Notes: generated by a model from the sequence alone, not told the origin. A DNA stretch of 64,000 bases from Deltaproteobacteria bacterium (GCA_016186945.1 JACPKR010000013.1:1-64000); one strand, 5' to 3'; counted from the first letter of the stretch, positions 1 through 8,500 are shown. Program-made: numbers and translations.

Positions 1-283
1 CCATACCGACTACCTAGCACTCACCCGGTTTGCGGATACCAGGAGGGTTTCCTTCTTGCGAATTCTTCCCCATGGCATTTACATGCCATTTTGTTACATT
101 GTCGGAGTCGCTCTTTATTCAGACTCCTAGGTTCATCCAGCGACATGGATGGTTTCCTCCTCGAAACAGCTCTCTACGACAGCCTCGTGTCGCACATAAA
201 TAAGTGAAATAAAGCCCGTTACACTTGGTGCTGCCAGCCCTGTTGCTTTACAAGAGTCCGTTTTTTTCAAGGAAAGTCCCAAG
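1..283. other. left edge, no confident gene
   Basis: I cannot assign a gene here. On the plus strand, frame 1 is open from the first base to a TGA at 205-207 and frame 2 is open to a TAG at 128-130. Either could be the tail of a gene that begins left of the window, but neither gives a peptide I recognise. A minus-strand reading frame at 133-420 is also open but looks like a chance frame. Confidence 0.3.
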
Positions 284-502
284 ATGTCGCATTCTTTAGT
301 ATGGTCGCAGACCGCGGGGAGGGTTGATGGGTTGGAAGAGGGCCGCGGAAAAGTTGAAAGTAGCGGCATTAAACTGTTTTTCAACTCTGACGAAGATTTT
401 GATCCGCAATCAGTTTGCAATAAAGTGAGAGAGCTGCTAATTGAGAGAGAGATTCCTGTTGGGCCAACCCGTAATTTCAGAGCGTTCCCTTACGGCCTCT
501 AG
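284..502 (+). CDS. possible small hypothetical protein (72 aa)
   Basis: A 72-residue plus-strand frame begins with ATG after an AAGGA-type ribosome binding site about nine bases upstream. The second half (DEDFDPQSVCNKVRELL and following) has a protein-like charge pattern with a predicted helix. It converges on the ATPase gene that ends at 545. I recognise no family, and the first half overlaps an antisense frame, so it could be spurious or the remnant of a longer gene. Confidence 0.3.
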   Translation: MSHSLVWSQTAGRVDGLEEGRGKVESSGIKLFFNSDEDFDPQSVCNKVRELLIEREIPVGPTRNFRAFPYGL

Positions 503-544
503 GGACAACAAATTTACATTTTTTTACCCTTGGAAACTACCAGA

Positions 545-1684
545 CTATGGCAAAGATAATTTTTGACAGAACTCTATGAACGGTAGCACAGTGATCTTAT
601 TCTGAGAAAAACTTTTTTCCCCTCTGTGAATCTGGTAAAAGTGGGGGATAGCGGTTCTATCAGCAAAATACCGCAACGAATTGCCAATGCTTTTTTCTCC
701 TGTTTTGCACTCAACCGCAAAGAGAGCCGTGCCGTCTTTGATGACGACAAAATCAATCTCACGTTTATCAGTATCACGCAAAAATCGCAGTTCCATTTTA
801 TAGCCTTCACTGTCTTCGAGATAATGACAGTATTTTAAAAGCTGACAAGCTACGAGATTTTCAAAACGTGCACCTGGATCCTTGATCTCAGACCAGTCCC
901 ACAAATATAGCTTGTTTTCTTTTTTAACAGCTCGAACTTTTGGAGGCCCGTACGGAAGTATACGAAAACACACGTAGAGATTTTCTAAAATGATGATCCA
1001 ACGTTCTACAGTTTTATGATCGACTTGCAAGTCTTCTCGCAGACTATTGACAGAGAGTGGTGACCCTATTTTTTGAGGGAGCAATTCAGCTAGTCGCTCT
1101 ATCAATGTAATCTCTCTTACTCTTTCCAGATCTCTCAAATCTTCCCGGATCACCCTTGTCATACGATCGCGTTGCCAGATGCGCAAGATTTTTTCACTCT
1201 GTTTCATGAGGGGCTCTGGGAAACCACCAAAACGTAACAAGCTTTCAAGGTCACGAGGCTCGGGTTTCGCAGTCATTTCTAAAATGGAGAAAGGATGGAG
1301 ACGGAAGTACTGATAACGTCCTAATAAGGAGTCCCCACTTTTACGATAGTAATCCAGTCTTGCCGAACCCGTGACAATGATGCTGCGAATTGACTTCTCT
1401 GTATCGTAAATTCCTTTAACCAAATTACGCCAACGTGCATACTTATGCACCTCATCAAGAATAAGAAGTTTTTGCCCAAGAGGAAATTCCATGTTCCGAA
1501 TTCTTTTTGCATGAACAGCATGATCCCAATTGAAATAAGCCGGGTGCTTTTCGTTCTGCTCTCCTTCCAAAAAAGAAAAAGAAAAGGTAGTTTTACCAAC
1601 CTGTCTTGGTCCTCCAATAAAGACCATTTTATGGCTTAAAATCTCCATAATCTGTTGTTTTAAATAGCGAGTTTTTATCTCCAT
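545..1684 (-). CDS. AAA-type ATPase with DUF4143-like C-terminus
   Basis: This 379-residue protein has the architecture of the AAA_14/DUF4143 family. The N-terminus carries a P-loop, GGPRQVGKTT at residues 24-33, then a Walker B strand LLILDEVHKY near residue 75 and a sensor-like VTGSARL. The C-terminal part contains an ECKTGE motif resembling the PD-(D/E)xK-like nuclease region of the family. Members are common in mobile or defence-linked contexts, but their physiological role is mostly unknown. The gene stands alone with an inverted repeat just upstream. A second member of the same family lies at 29032-30198 with low sequence similarity, so the two are probably independent acquisitions rather than a tandem duplication. 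Confidence 0.85.
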   Translation of the reverse strand: MEIKTRYLKQQIMEILSHKMVFIGGPRQVGKTTFSFSFLEGEQNEKHPAYFNWDHAVHAKRIRNMEFPLGQKLLILDEVHKYARWRNLVKGIYDTEKSIRSIIVTGSARLDYYRKSGDSLLGRYQYFRLHPFSILEMTAKPEPRDLESLLRFGGFPEPLMKQSEKILRIWQRDRMTRVIREDLRDLERVREITLIERLAELLPQKIGSPLSVNSLREDLQVDHKTVERWIIILENLYVCFRILPYGPPKVRAVKKENKLYLWDWSEIKDPGARFENLVACQLLKYCHYLEDSEGYKMELRFLRDTDKREIDFVVIKDGTALFAVECKTGEKSIGNSLRYFADRTAIPHFYQIHRGEKSFSQNKITVLPFIEFCQKLSLP

Positions 1685-1691
1685 TTTTGCT

Positions 1692-1717
1692 AATACTCCA
1701 ATTTAATCATGAGTATT
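1692..1717. promoter_or_regulatory. inverted repeat upstream of the ATPase gene
   Basis: Perfect 7-bp arms AATACTC and GAGTATT are separated by 12 bases, immediately upstream of the ATPase start at 1684. The position suits an operator, but no cognate regulator is visible nearby and a chance repeat cannot be excluded. Confidence 0.35.
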
Positions 1718-1743
1718 TGGGAATATAGTCAATATTACTAAAG

Positions 1744-2051
1744 CTAATTACCAAGGGCAAGTATCTTTATTCGCAGGACGCAAGGGTGCCTTTCAAGGAG
1801 ACGGGGTGGGGAGTTTCCGACACCCGTTCCGAGGGAAAGCCTATGGGGTTCTGAGAAGTTTGAATCAGAAAACCGGCGCAAACCCCTCCTCAAATCTGAT
1901 TGCGCAGCTTTCAGATTAGGGGGGGTCAATAAAAAGGGAGAGGAAGGTTTGGGGGCGAGGGAAAAGCCTGCCCTGAACAAAGCGAAGGGTCGCTCCCCCA
2001 TTGAATTTCTTGGAGGAACCACCTCCACCTCCCTGCCCCAGAGGGCGCGGG
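1744..2051. repeat. degenerate family A element and hairpin
   Basis: The gap between the ATPase promoter and the lipoprotein stop holds no gene. From about 1936 to 2042 it resembles the family A element: a GGGAGAGGAAGG-type segment, a GTTTGGGGGCGAGGG segment, TTTCTTGGAGGAACCACC, then CTCCCTGCCCC, with the central hairpin lost and the terminal repeats decayed. A separate hairpin at 1893-1917 has AATCTGA/TCAGATT arms around a loop containing TGCGCAGC, resembling the loop of the family A hairpin with an unrelated stem. Confidence 0.6.
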
Positions 2052-2300
2052 CTACTTGCTTTCGGGTGAGGCAGAGGCAGAGGCAGGCTCAGCTTCCGTT
2101 GCTTCTTCTGTACCTTGAACAGCTTCCACTGCTGGTGCAAGTTCAGCTTTTACCTCGACGGAACCCTCAACAGCAGGTGTTGCAACCTGTGCGGCTTCAG
2201 CTGGTGCAGAAGCTTGGCTAGCTGCAGGTTCACTTTTTTTGTCGGGGGTACAAGCGCTTGCAAGAACGAGAGCGAAGATAACTTTCAATAATTTCAGCAT
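2052..2300 (-). CDS. small Ala/Glu-rich lipoprotein
   Basis: The 82-residue product begins with a lipoprotein signal peptide, MLKLLKVIFALVLASAC, whose lipobox ASAC predicts acylation of Cys17. The mature part is low complexity, dominated by Ala, Glu, Pro and Ser, with no recognisable domain and a likely disordered structure. It is probably anchored in the envelope, facing the periplasm. It is divergent from the yciB-like gene. Function is unknown; the lipobox is the only real clue. Confidence 0.7.
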   Translation of the reverse strand: MLKLLKVIFALVLASACTPDKKSEPAASQASAPAEAAQVATPAVEGSVEVKAELAPAVEAVQGTEEATEAEPASASASPESK

Positions 2301-2471
2301 ATTTCATCCTTTCAAAAAATTTTGTTAAATGCTGGAACGTTATCAACATGAATTACCCCATATATTGGTTGGTGAGCAAGTGCTTTAATGCCGCCGTTCG
2401 TAGCAAGGACGTCTCTGGACGCCCCCCGCTGGATCGGATATAAAGACTGCAAACTTCGAAAGGGAGGACCG

Positions 2472-3041
2472 GTGAAAAAGGAAAGTTTTCTGAAATTTTG
2501 TGAAACTCTCACCGTTGTGGGGTTTGGTCTGGCATATTGGAAGTACGACCTTCAGATCGCGACAACGGTTCTGATCGTGCTTCTTACCGTTTTTGTGGGA
2601 CTTGTGAAAGTCCTGGGTCAAAAGCTCTCAAAACTACAATTTTTTAGCTGGTTAGCAGTCCTCATCCTTGGGGGGGCGACTGTTCTTCTCAAGGATGAAA
2701 TGTTCATCAAGTGGAAACCTACGGTGGTCAACGCAAGTCTAGCGCTCATTTTCCTCGCCACTCAATTCGTTGGGAAGAAGACACTCATAGAGCGCATGAT
2801 TGGAGAAAAAGTTCCGGCACCAACTCCCATGCTGAGGAAAGTCAACTTCACAGCTGCTTTATTTCTGTTGTTTATGGGAGTTTTGAATATTGTGGTAGCT
2901 AATCTGCTGTCGACTACCGCCTGGGTGCAATTCAAAATCTTCGGAACTTTCATTTTAGATGCTGCTTTCTTAGGAGCATGCCTTTATTACCTCCGCGATT
3001 ATCTGACTGAATTCCTTGATAAAAGTCGCCAGGATAGTTAG
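2472..3041 (+). CDS. yciB: YciB/IspZ-like inner membrane protein (septation protein A family)
   Basis: A multi-spanning membrane protein of 189 residues with at least five hydrophobic segments, close to the 179 residues of E. coli YciB. The pattern FGLAYWKYDLQIAT, a K-W-K-P-T motif near the middle and the FKIFGT segment near the end match the intracellular septation protein A family, which affects cell envelope and division in enterobacteria. I chose the GTG at 2472 because AGGGAGG lies directly upstream; the longer ATG frame from 2388 adds a non-membrane leader with no ribosome binding site. Confidence 0.75.
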   Translation: MKKESFLKFCETLTVVGFGLAYWKYDLQIATTVLIVLLTVFVGLVKVLGQKLSKLQFFSWLAVLILGGATVLLKDEMFIKWKPTVVNASLALIFLATQFVGKKTLIERMIGEKVPAPTPMLRKVNFTAALFLLFMGVLNIVVANLLSTTAWVQFKIFGTFILDAAFLGACLYYLRDYLTEFLDKSRQDS

Positions 3042-3109
3042 TTTCCCAATCTTTTTCTTAACAATTTCTTAAAAAACCCGAATCTCCTAATAAATAAAAG
3101 GAGATCGTC

Positions 3110-3310
3110 ATGCCCATCGGCACAATTATCAGTTCCCCCAACACTTATAGCGCTTATGCTCAGGTTCGAGATGAGTATGGGGGGGAGCGTACGGTTCATC
3201 AGAGTGAAATTCCGGACGATCTTGAGGATGGGGACGAATATGCTTACCAAGTTGATGTATGGAATAACCCAAGTGGTACAGTGACAACCTTACGAGAGTT
3301 TCCCTACTAA
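3110..3310 (+). CDS. small cold-shock-like (OB-fold) protein
   Basis: The 66-residue protein follows a clear ribosome binding site (AAAGGAGA, six bases before ATG). Its layout, GTIISSPNTYSAYAQVRDE, then VHQSEIPDDLEDGDEYAYQV and NPSG, resembles the order of strands in a cold shock domain: G-x-I, F-V-H-x-S-x-I, L-x-x-G-D and a terminal N-P-x-G. The aromatic RNP residues of true Csp proteins are mostly absent, so RNA binding is doubtful. It sits 69 bases after yciB and may be cotranscribed. The resemblance is by eye only. Confidence 0.6.
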   Translation: MPIGTIISSPNTYSAYAQVRDEYGGERTVHQSEIPDDLEDGDEYAYQVDVWNNPSGTVTTLREFPY

Positions 3311-3315
3311 ACGTA

Positions 3316-4020
3316 TCAGCTTCGCAAGGCTTCCAGAATCGCCCGACTCTTTGGAGTCCAAAGTTGTTTGTCTTTGGAAAAATCGAGTTCTTGCATCGGG
3401 AGCAAGTAGTAGGAGTAGACTTCCTTGTTCCTGGGATTTTTTGCCCAGTAAAGTTCGAGGTCTTGCCAGTCTTTTTCTGAAATCGGGGATTTGAAGAGGG
3501 CTTGAATTTTTCGGTTTTTCAGCGTGAGAATCTTATAGAGTAGTTTTTCGCGCTCAGCCTTAGCGATCTGGAAAGCTCTCACAAGGATTCCTGAAGGGTC
3601 CTCCTCGATAAGTTCTCGTTCCAAGCTAGTGAGAACTGATTCCCCCCCGTCAATTCGACCTCCCGGGAATTCCCATTTCTTGTGCTTGGAGCGACTTCTC
3701 TTTGCTTTCTTCTTAAGGACAAGAATGTGGGGGTGATCCCGTTTAAGTTCGAACATAATTTTCACGGAATCTATTTCAAACGCACCTAAATGCTGCTCAT
3801 GTTCTTTATCATAGTTAAGCCAATCGTCGTCATTCAGGCCGAGTTTTCCCACCAACTCGGTGATGTCACCTTCGATCGGAACACTGGCTTTTCGAAATAA
3901 GGAATCTCTGAAGACGTAGACGAGGAGGAACGACGTTGTAATGATGACCAGGGCCACGGCACTCCTTCGAGCTAAGGTGTGTCTTCTTTTCAGCACCTCC
4001 GACTGACTCCCTCCATTCAA
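3316..4020 (-). CDS. membrane-anchored Nudix hydrolase-like protein
   Basis: The 234-residue protein begins with a basic stretch and one hydrophobic segment (about residues 19-36), suggesting a single membrane anchor. A Nudix box follows at about residues 121-146: GGRIDGGES...ERELIEED...GI. Compared with the consensus GX5EX7REUXEEXGU, the final spacing is two residues longer (EEDPSGI), so catalysis may be altered. The substrate cannot be inferred. The gene ends head-to-head with the small OB-like gene and lies just downstream of tRNA-Arg in the same direction. Confidence 0.7.
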   Translation of the reverse strand: MNGGSQSEVLKRRHTLARRSAVALVIITTSFLLVYVFRDSLFRKASVPIEGDITELVGKLGLNDDDWLNYDKEHEQHLGAFEIDSVKIMFELKRDHPHILVLKKKAKRSRSKHKKWEFPGGRIDGGESVLTSLERELIEEDPSGILVRAFQIAKAEREKLLYKILTLKNRKIQALFKSPISEKDWQDLELYWAKNPRNKEVYSYYLLPMQELDFSKDKQLWTPKSRAILEALRS

Positions 4021-4026
4021 TTATAC

Positions 4027-4103
4027 TGGCGCACTCGGAAGGACTCAAACCTCCGACCCTCGCGTTCGAAGCGCGATGCTCTATTCAGCTGAGCTACGAG
4101 TGC
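4027..4103 (-). tRNA. tRNA-Arg(UCG)
   Basis: Reading the minus strand from 4103, a full cloverleaf can be drawn: acceptor GCACTCG pairing with CGAGTGC, D stem GCTC/GAGC, anticodon stem TCGCG/CGCGA around loop CTTCGAA, and T stem GGAGG/CCTTC with one G-U pair. The anticodon is TCG, reading CGA-type arginine codons. The discriminator is G and CCA is encoded (4027-4029). The T loop has TTT in place of the usual TTC. Confidence 0.93.
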
Positions 4104-4114
4104 GTTCCGGGTTG

Positions 4115-4143
4115 AAAGTATAAAGAGACCCGTGGTTTGTCAA
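4115..4143 (-). promoter_or_regulatory. promoter for tRNA-Arg
   Basis: On the minus strand a perfect -35 box TTGACA (4138-4143) is followed by TACTTT (4115-4120) after 17 bases, or by TATACT (4117-4122) after 15. It lies in the 45-base gap between the fusA stop and the tRNA, about a dozen bases before the tRNA 5' end, so the tRNA is probably transcribed on its own. Confidence 0.6.
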
Positions 4144-4148
4144 CAATT

Positions 4149-6272
4149 TTACTTGTTACCTTTAGCTTGCTGCTCCTTAAATTTTGCTACTAACTGTTCC
4201 TGAATTGCCATAGGTACAGGACGGTAACGGCTGAACTCCATCGAGAACGTCGCTTTGCCTTGGGTCATGGAACGCAGGTCAGTTGAGTAACCGAACATTT
4301 CTGCAAGTGGAATCTCTGCATCAATGACGGTAAAGTCATCACGCATGTCTGAGCCACTGAGAACCCCGCGACGTGAAGACAAGTCACCCTGAACAGAACC
4401 TTGAAATTCCGTCGGCGTTTCCACCTCGACTTTCATAATAGGTTCCAGAATGACCGGTTTAGACGAAAGGAAAGCTTCTTTGAACGCTTGACGAGCAGCA
4501 ATCTTAAACGCCATCTCTGACGAGTCGACAGTATGGTAGGAACCGTCCTCAAGATCGACTCCCACACGGATGACCTGGTAGCCAGCTAAAGGCCCCTTAT
4601 CCATAGATTCGCGGAAGCCCCGTTCGCAACCAGGAACAAACTCCTTAGGGATATTCCCACCAACCACTTTATTCATAAACTCAAAATTGACCGCACTGTC
4701 TTCTGGCAACGGTCGCAAGGTTCCCACGACGTGGGCGTATTGTCCCGAACCACCGGTTTGCTTTTTATGTTTGTAGTTGTAAGGAGCTGCCACAGTGGGA
4801 GCTTCGCGATAGTTCACTTTAGGTTGGCCTACGATGACGGTTGCTTTGTACTCCCGCTGGATGCGTTGGGTGTAGATTTCCAGATGAAGCTCACCCATCC
4901 CTCGGATGATGGTTTCATTGGATTCTTCGTCGACATGAACTTTGAAGGTCGGATCTTCTTTCATAAAGCGGTTGAGAGCTTTTGAAAGCTTGGCAAAGTC
5001 TTCCTGTTTTTCTGGTTTGATCGCAAGTTCAATGACCGGATCAGGTACGTACATGCTTTCCATAGTAAGGTTAAGCGACTCATCGCAGTACGTGTCCCCG
5101 GATGCGCAATCGACACCGATCATAGCGATGATGTCTCCCGCCTTCGCATCGTTGATTTCAATGCGTTCATTGGAAAACATTTGGACGAGTCTTCCGATCC
5201 TCTGCTTTTTACGTAGACGGGGATTGAAGAAGTTATCACCCTTCGTCAATGATCCCTGGTAAATGCGTGTGTAGGTAAGTTGGCCGTAGCTGTCCTCTGT
5301 TATTTTGAACGCCATGGCAACGAGCGGAAGCTTGGGGTCAGGCTTCACCTCGACCATAGCTTCTTTGGGGTCACTCACTTCTCCAAGGCGATTGTTGTCA
5401 ATCGCGAAGTATTTTCTGTCAAGAGGGCTTGGCAAGTAAGCAAGGACTGCGTCGAGAAGAAGTTGGACGCCTTTGTTTTTGTAGGCCGATCCCATATAGA
5501 CTGGGGTTATTTTCTTAGCAATGGTTGCTTCACGAATGGTTTTATGAAGAAGTTCGAGCGGTACTTCCTTCTCTTCCAGCAGGAGTTCCATCATCTCGTC
5601 AGAGAACATAGAAACTGTGTCGAAAAGTTGGGCGCGATAATCCTCGGCCTTTTCTTTCAGGTCTGCGGGGATATCTTCCTCTCGAACATTCTCTCCGTTG
5701 GCTCCGTCAAAATAGTAGGCTTTCAGCTTGATGAGGTCCACAACCCCCTCATGCTCATCTTCCAAGCCGATTGGGATTTGCATCATGACGGGGTTATGCC
5801 CCAATTTTTCCCTAAGTTGGTCTTTCACTTTGAAGGGATTAGCTCCGGCACGGTCCAACTTATTGACAAAGGCAAGACAGGGGACGTTGTAACGCTTCAT
5901 CTGTCGGTCAACGGTGAAGGACTGAGATTGAACCCCTGAGCTACCACAAAGCACAAGGATTGCGCCGTCAAGGACGCGAAGGGAGCGCTCAACTTCGATT
6001 GTGAAGTCGACGTGTCCCGGGGTGTCGATAATCTGTACAAGTTTGTCTTTCCAGGGGAGAGTTACCGCGGCTGAGGTGATCGTGATCCCTCGTTCTTTCT
6101 CCAATTCCATGTGATCCATTTTGGCGCCATCGCCGCCACCGCGAACTTCCTGGATACGGTGAATAAGGCCGGTGTAAAAAAGAACCCGTTCTGTAAGTGT
6201 GGTTTTTCCTGAGTCAATGTGGGCTGATATACCGATATTACGGTAATCTTTCAGGTCGTATTTCTTAGCCAT
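4149..6272 (-). CDS. fusA: elongation factor G, spd/mitochondrial EFG1 type
   Basis: This is a full-length translocation GTPase of 707 residues. G1 reads AHIDSGKTT (17-25), G2 lies in [10 protein letters not shown]3 is DTPGHVDF and G4 is NKLD. Domain IV contains the GGSGQYAHV stretch and domain V the QGDLSSRRG region. The Ser in [18 protein letters not shown], instead of the HIDAGKTTTTER of conventional EF-G, is characteristic of the spdEFG1/mitochondrial EFG1 lineage, which in some bacteria acts in translocation while a partner EFG2 handles ribosome recycling. It is not next to rpsL-rpsG or tuf. The ribosome binding site is AGGA, four bases before ATG. Confidence 0.95.
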   Translation of the reverse strand: MAKKYDLKDYRNIGISAHIDSGKTTLTERVLFYTGLIHRIQEVRGGGDGAKMDHMELEKERGITITSAAVTLPWKDKLVQIIDTPGHVDFTIEVERSLRVLDGAILVLCGSSGVQSQSFTVDRQMKRYNVPCLAFVNKLDRAGANPFKVKDQLREKLGHNPVMMQIPIGLEDEHEGVVDLIKLKAYYFDGANGENVREEDIPADLKEKAEDYRAQLFDTVSMFSDEMMELLLEEKEVPLELLHKTIREATIAKKITPVYMGSAYKNKGVQLLLDAVLAYLPSPLDRKYFAIDNNRLGEVSDPKEAMVEVKPDPKLPLVAMAFKITEDSYGQLTYTRIYQGSLTKGDNFFNPRLRKKQRIGRLVQMFSNERIEINDAKAGDIIAMIGVDCASGDTYCDESLNLTMESMYVPDPVIELAIKPEKQEDFAKLSKALNRFMKEDPTFKVHVDEESNETIIRGMGELHLEIYTQRIQREYKATVIVGQPKVNYREAPTVAAPYNYKHKKQTGGSGQYAHVVGTLRPLPEDSAVNFEFMNKVVGGNIPKEFVPGCERGFRESMDKGPLAGYQVIRVGVDLEDGSYHTVDSSEMAFKIAARQAFKEAFLSSKPVILEPIMKVEVETPTEFQGSVQGDLSSRRGVLSGSDMRDDFTVIDAEIPLAEMFGYSTDLRSMTQGKATFSMEFSRYRPVPMAIQEQLVAKFKEQQAKGNK

Positions 6273-6398
6273 CTGTCCTAATTTCCTTGTAAAAAAAAAT
6301 GTTGGAGTGGGCCTTTCTACCCTTTTCTTTGTTTTTTTTCAAGCGGCCTATTGTGGCCCACTGAGAATCGCGTTCCCACTCGCCTAATGTGCGCGGTA

Positions 6399-6474
6399 TT
6401 AGGGGAAACTTCGCAGATGGTTCCCCTAAAGAAAAGCCTTTTTGAGAGAAACCAACTGCGTAGTTTTCTCTCAA
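6399..6474. repeat. two tandem hairpins sharing the family A loop
   Basis: Between fusA and the CpaF-like gene lie two stem-loops. The first (6399-6429) has arms TTAGGGGAA/TTCCCCTAA, the second (6442-6473) has TTGAGAGAA/TTTCTCTCAA-like arms read from the other strand. Both enclose a loop matching AACTNCGCAGNTGG, as in the family A element, although their stems differ in sequence. A degenerate surrounding element may extend from about 6354 to 6490. Confidence 0.6.
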
Positions 6475-6494
6475 ACTCTCTTCCTTGCCACCTC

Positions 6495-7388
6495 TCACCT
6501 AAACGGTTCGACAGAGACGATGCGGGGTGGATGGCCTCTTTCCAGGAACACACACCAAAGGTTTTCCATTACAAACCTGTTTGTAAATTTTTCCTCTTCA
6601 ACTTTCCCTCTGAATAGCAGCAAGGACGAAAGTCGTTCCCTGACCCCTGTATGATGTGAGGCATGGACAGTTGCCATTGATCCTCCGTGCCCCAATGTGA
6701 TGCTCTCGAAGAACACGAGGGACTCGGCCGTTCGCATTTCCCCCACCACGAGTCGATCGGGGCGAAGGCGTAGGCTTTCCTCTATTAAAGTCGCAGGTCG
6801 GATGCTTCCTCTCCCTTCGGTGTCGGGCTTTCGGCTAAGGAGGGAAAGCCAATGGGGGCTGAGGAGGGGGAGTTCCTCCATTTCTTCGATGATAACCACT
6901 CTTTCCTCCCAGGCATAGGTCTTCAGGCAGGCCAGCAGCAAGCTCGTTTTTCCACTTCCTGTCGGTCCGCAAAACAGGATATGGCGAGAGCGGTCCGCTG
7001 CGAGTGCTTGCAGGCGTTCTCTCACCAGGGGAGTCATCGAGAAGTCTGCTACTTTCAGGTCCGCAAAGCGATGCCGACGTATGGTCAGAAGTGCGCCTTC
7101 CCTACCACAGGCAGGGGGGATGAGGCAGTGCCAACGGAATCCACCCTCGAAAGTTCCTCCTGCAGACGGACTGAAGGGGTCGAGCCTCATGCCTTGCCCG
7201 TGTGCAAATTCCTGGCATGCACGCACCATAGCTACCGGGTCCGAGAAAGGAGACGTCGCCACTTGTCTCCCTGCTTTTTGGTGAACCGACAGCGATCGTA
7301 TCCCGTTCAGGCAAAGTTCATCGACTGAAGGATCAGTAAACGTCTTCAGTAAGTCCTGGACCCAGCGGTTACATGCGAAGTTGCTCAC
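6495..7388 (-). CDS. CpaF/TadA-like secretion ATPase
   Basis: A type II/IV secretion family ATPase (PF00437-like). It contains DPSVDELCLNG near the start, a Walker A motif GPTGSGKTS, a Walker B-like LRLRPDRLVVGEMR and the histidine box GHGGSMATVHA, in the order seen in CpaF. The length of about 297 residues is shorter than typical CpaF, lacking the N-terminal extension. I chose the GTG at 7388, six bases after GAGG; this overlaps dprA by 20 bases. ATGs at 7424 and 7478 are alternatives. No other Tad or pilus gene is in the window. Its coupling to dprA hints at DNA uptake or pilus assembly, which is inference. Confidence 0.85.
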   Translation of the reverse strand: MSNFACNRWVQDLLKTFTDPSVDELCLNGIRSLSVHQKAGRQVATSPFSDPVAMVRACQEFAHGQGMRLDPFSPSAGGTFEGGFRWHCLIPPACGREGALLTIRRHRFADLKVADFSMTPLVRERLQALAADRSRHILFCGPTGSGKTSLLLACLKTYAWEERVVIIEEMEELPLLSPHWLSLLSRKPDTEGRGSIRPATLIEESLRLRPDRLVVGEMRTAESLVFFESITLGHGGSMATVHASHHTGVRERLSSLLLFRGKVEEEKFTNRFVMENLWCVFLERGHPPRIVSVEPFR

Positions 7389-8316
7389 AAAATTCCTCAG
7401 CGCTTCCAAAGGATCCAGCTCCATCCTCAACAAGATTCTGACATCCTTCGCAAAAATAGCGGTTTTCTGCAGGAACATAAACTGCGACTTCCCGTCCCTG
7501 GTCGAGTGCCAGTCGTGCCGTTACCATAGCCCCCGACTGTTTCGCTGCTCCCATAACGATCGTCCACATGGAGAGGCCACTGATAATGCGGTTGCGAATG
7601 GGAAAGTCGTACGGTTTCGGGACTTGGTCCCACAGACGTTCTGAGACAAGGAGGCCTCCTTGGTCACGGATCTTGTTGAATGTCGGACGATTCCCTTGTG
7701 GGAAAAGCCGGGCCAAACCGTTTGCAAACGCAATAATCGCAGGTATCGGCTCTCCCCCTGCAGCCAGCACACCCTGGTGCGTGGCGATGTCACAACCATA
7801 GGCTCCCCCGCTTACTACAACGACACCTAACTGACTCAACATGAACCCCACGCGGTAGGATTCCTGCAACGCGACCTGTGCTGTCCGCCTTGATCCCACG
7901 ACAGATACCCTCGGCATGGCAAAGACAGCTAAATCACCCACAACAGAAAGAGCGAGAGGAGCCTGCGGGATCTCTCGTAAAACTTCCGGATAGCTTGGAT
8001 CACATAACAACAAATATCTTGCTCCTTCGTCTCGGCACCACCTCAAGTGGAACCAAAGCTTTGTCAGCAGCAAAGCTCCCTGCGAATCGTAGCGATCCAT
8101 GTAGAGATTCAACCAGGGGAGAAGGCCTGAAGGTTTCCCTCGCTCAGATCGCAGGAACTCGTCCCAATCTGGTCTCTTCCACTGTTCGATCCCATTTTCG
8201 CCGGATGAAAAGAGTGCGCGCTGACTGCAATGTTCCACAGGCACATTAACCGACAGATATCTGCCAAGTATTTGAGACACAACGTGAGAAAGGGCATAAT
8301 AGGGGCGCAAGGACAT
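7369..8316 (-). CDS. dprA: DNA processing protein DprA/Smf
   Basis: A 315-residue DprA-family protein that would load RecA onto incoming single-stranded DNA during transformation. The Rossmann-like core is visible: VSVVGSRRTAQ, VVVSGGAYGCDIATHQGVL, the LFPQGN segment and FPIRNRIISGLS, which is the hallmark of the family. The N-terminal 110 residues are divergent and no C-terminal winged-helix domain is evident. Its 3' end overlaps the CpaF-like gene, so the two are cotranscribed. Upstream lies the intact family A element A1. Confidence 0.88.
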   Translation of the reverse strand: MSLRPYYALSHVVSQILGRYLSVNVPVEHCSQRALFSSGENGIEQWKRPDWDEFLRSERGKPSGLLPWLNLYMDRYDSQGALLLTKLWFHLRWCRDEGARYLLLCDPSYPEVLREIPQAPLALSVVGDLAVFAMPRVSVVGSRRTAQVALQESYRVGFMLSQLGVVVVSGGAYGCDIATHQGVLAAGGEPIPAIIAFANGLARLFPQGNRPTFNKIRDQGGLLVSERLWDQVPKPYDFPIRNRIISGLSMWTIVMGAAKQSGAMVTARLALDQGREVAVYVPAENRYFCEGCQNLVEDGAGSFGSAEEFCEQLRM

Positions 8317-8354
8317 AGTAATTTCTCGTCTTCCAGCATTAACTTATAACTAAA

Positions 8355-8500
8355 GTAACCCGAAAGCCACTTGGGGCAAGGAGGTGGTTTGGAGGAAACT
8401 GCGCAGCTGGTTCCTCCAAGAAATCCCTTGGGGGAGCGACGGTTCCATCGCCCCCCCAAACCCCCCTCTCCCTATTTGCCCCAAGTGGCTTACGCATTAC
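8355..8500 (-). mobile_element. family A MITE, copy A1 (intact, with 8-bp target duplication)
   Basis: A 146-bp element oriented opposite to the copy at 18068. The right end has the consensus GGGGCAAGTGGC-type terminal repeat running out as GCTTACGCATTAC; the left end, GTAACCCGAAAGCC, differs from consensus at three positions. It is flanked by identical 8-mers TAACTAAA at 8347-8354 and 8501-8508. The interior holds the GGAGGAA/TTCCTCC hairpin and a G/C-rich hairpin. It encodes no protein. Confidence 0.88.

Noticed and set aside
133-420. 95-residue minus-strand frame at the left edge
   Set aside because: It has no ribosome binding site, overlaps the more plausible plus-strand frame at 284-502, and its translation is Ser/Pro/Thr-rich without any domain.
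5280-5939. 219-residue plus-strand frame inside fusA
   Set aside because: It is antisense to the conserved G domain of EF-G and has no signal or ribosome binding site.
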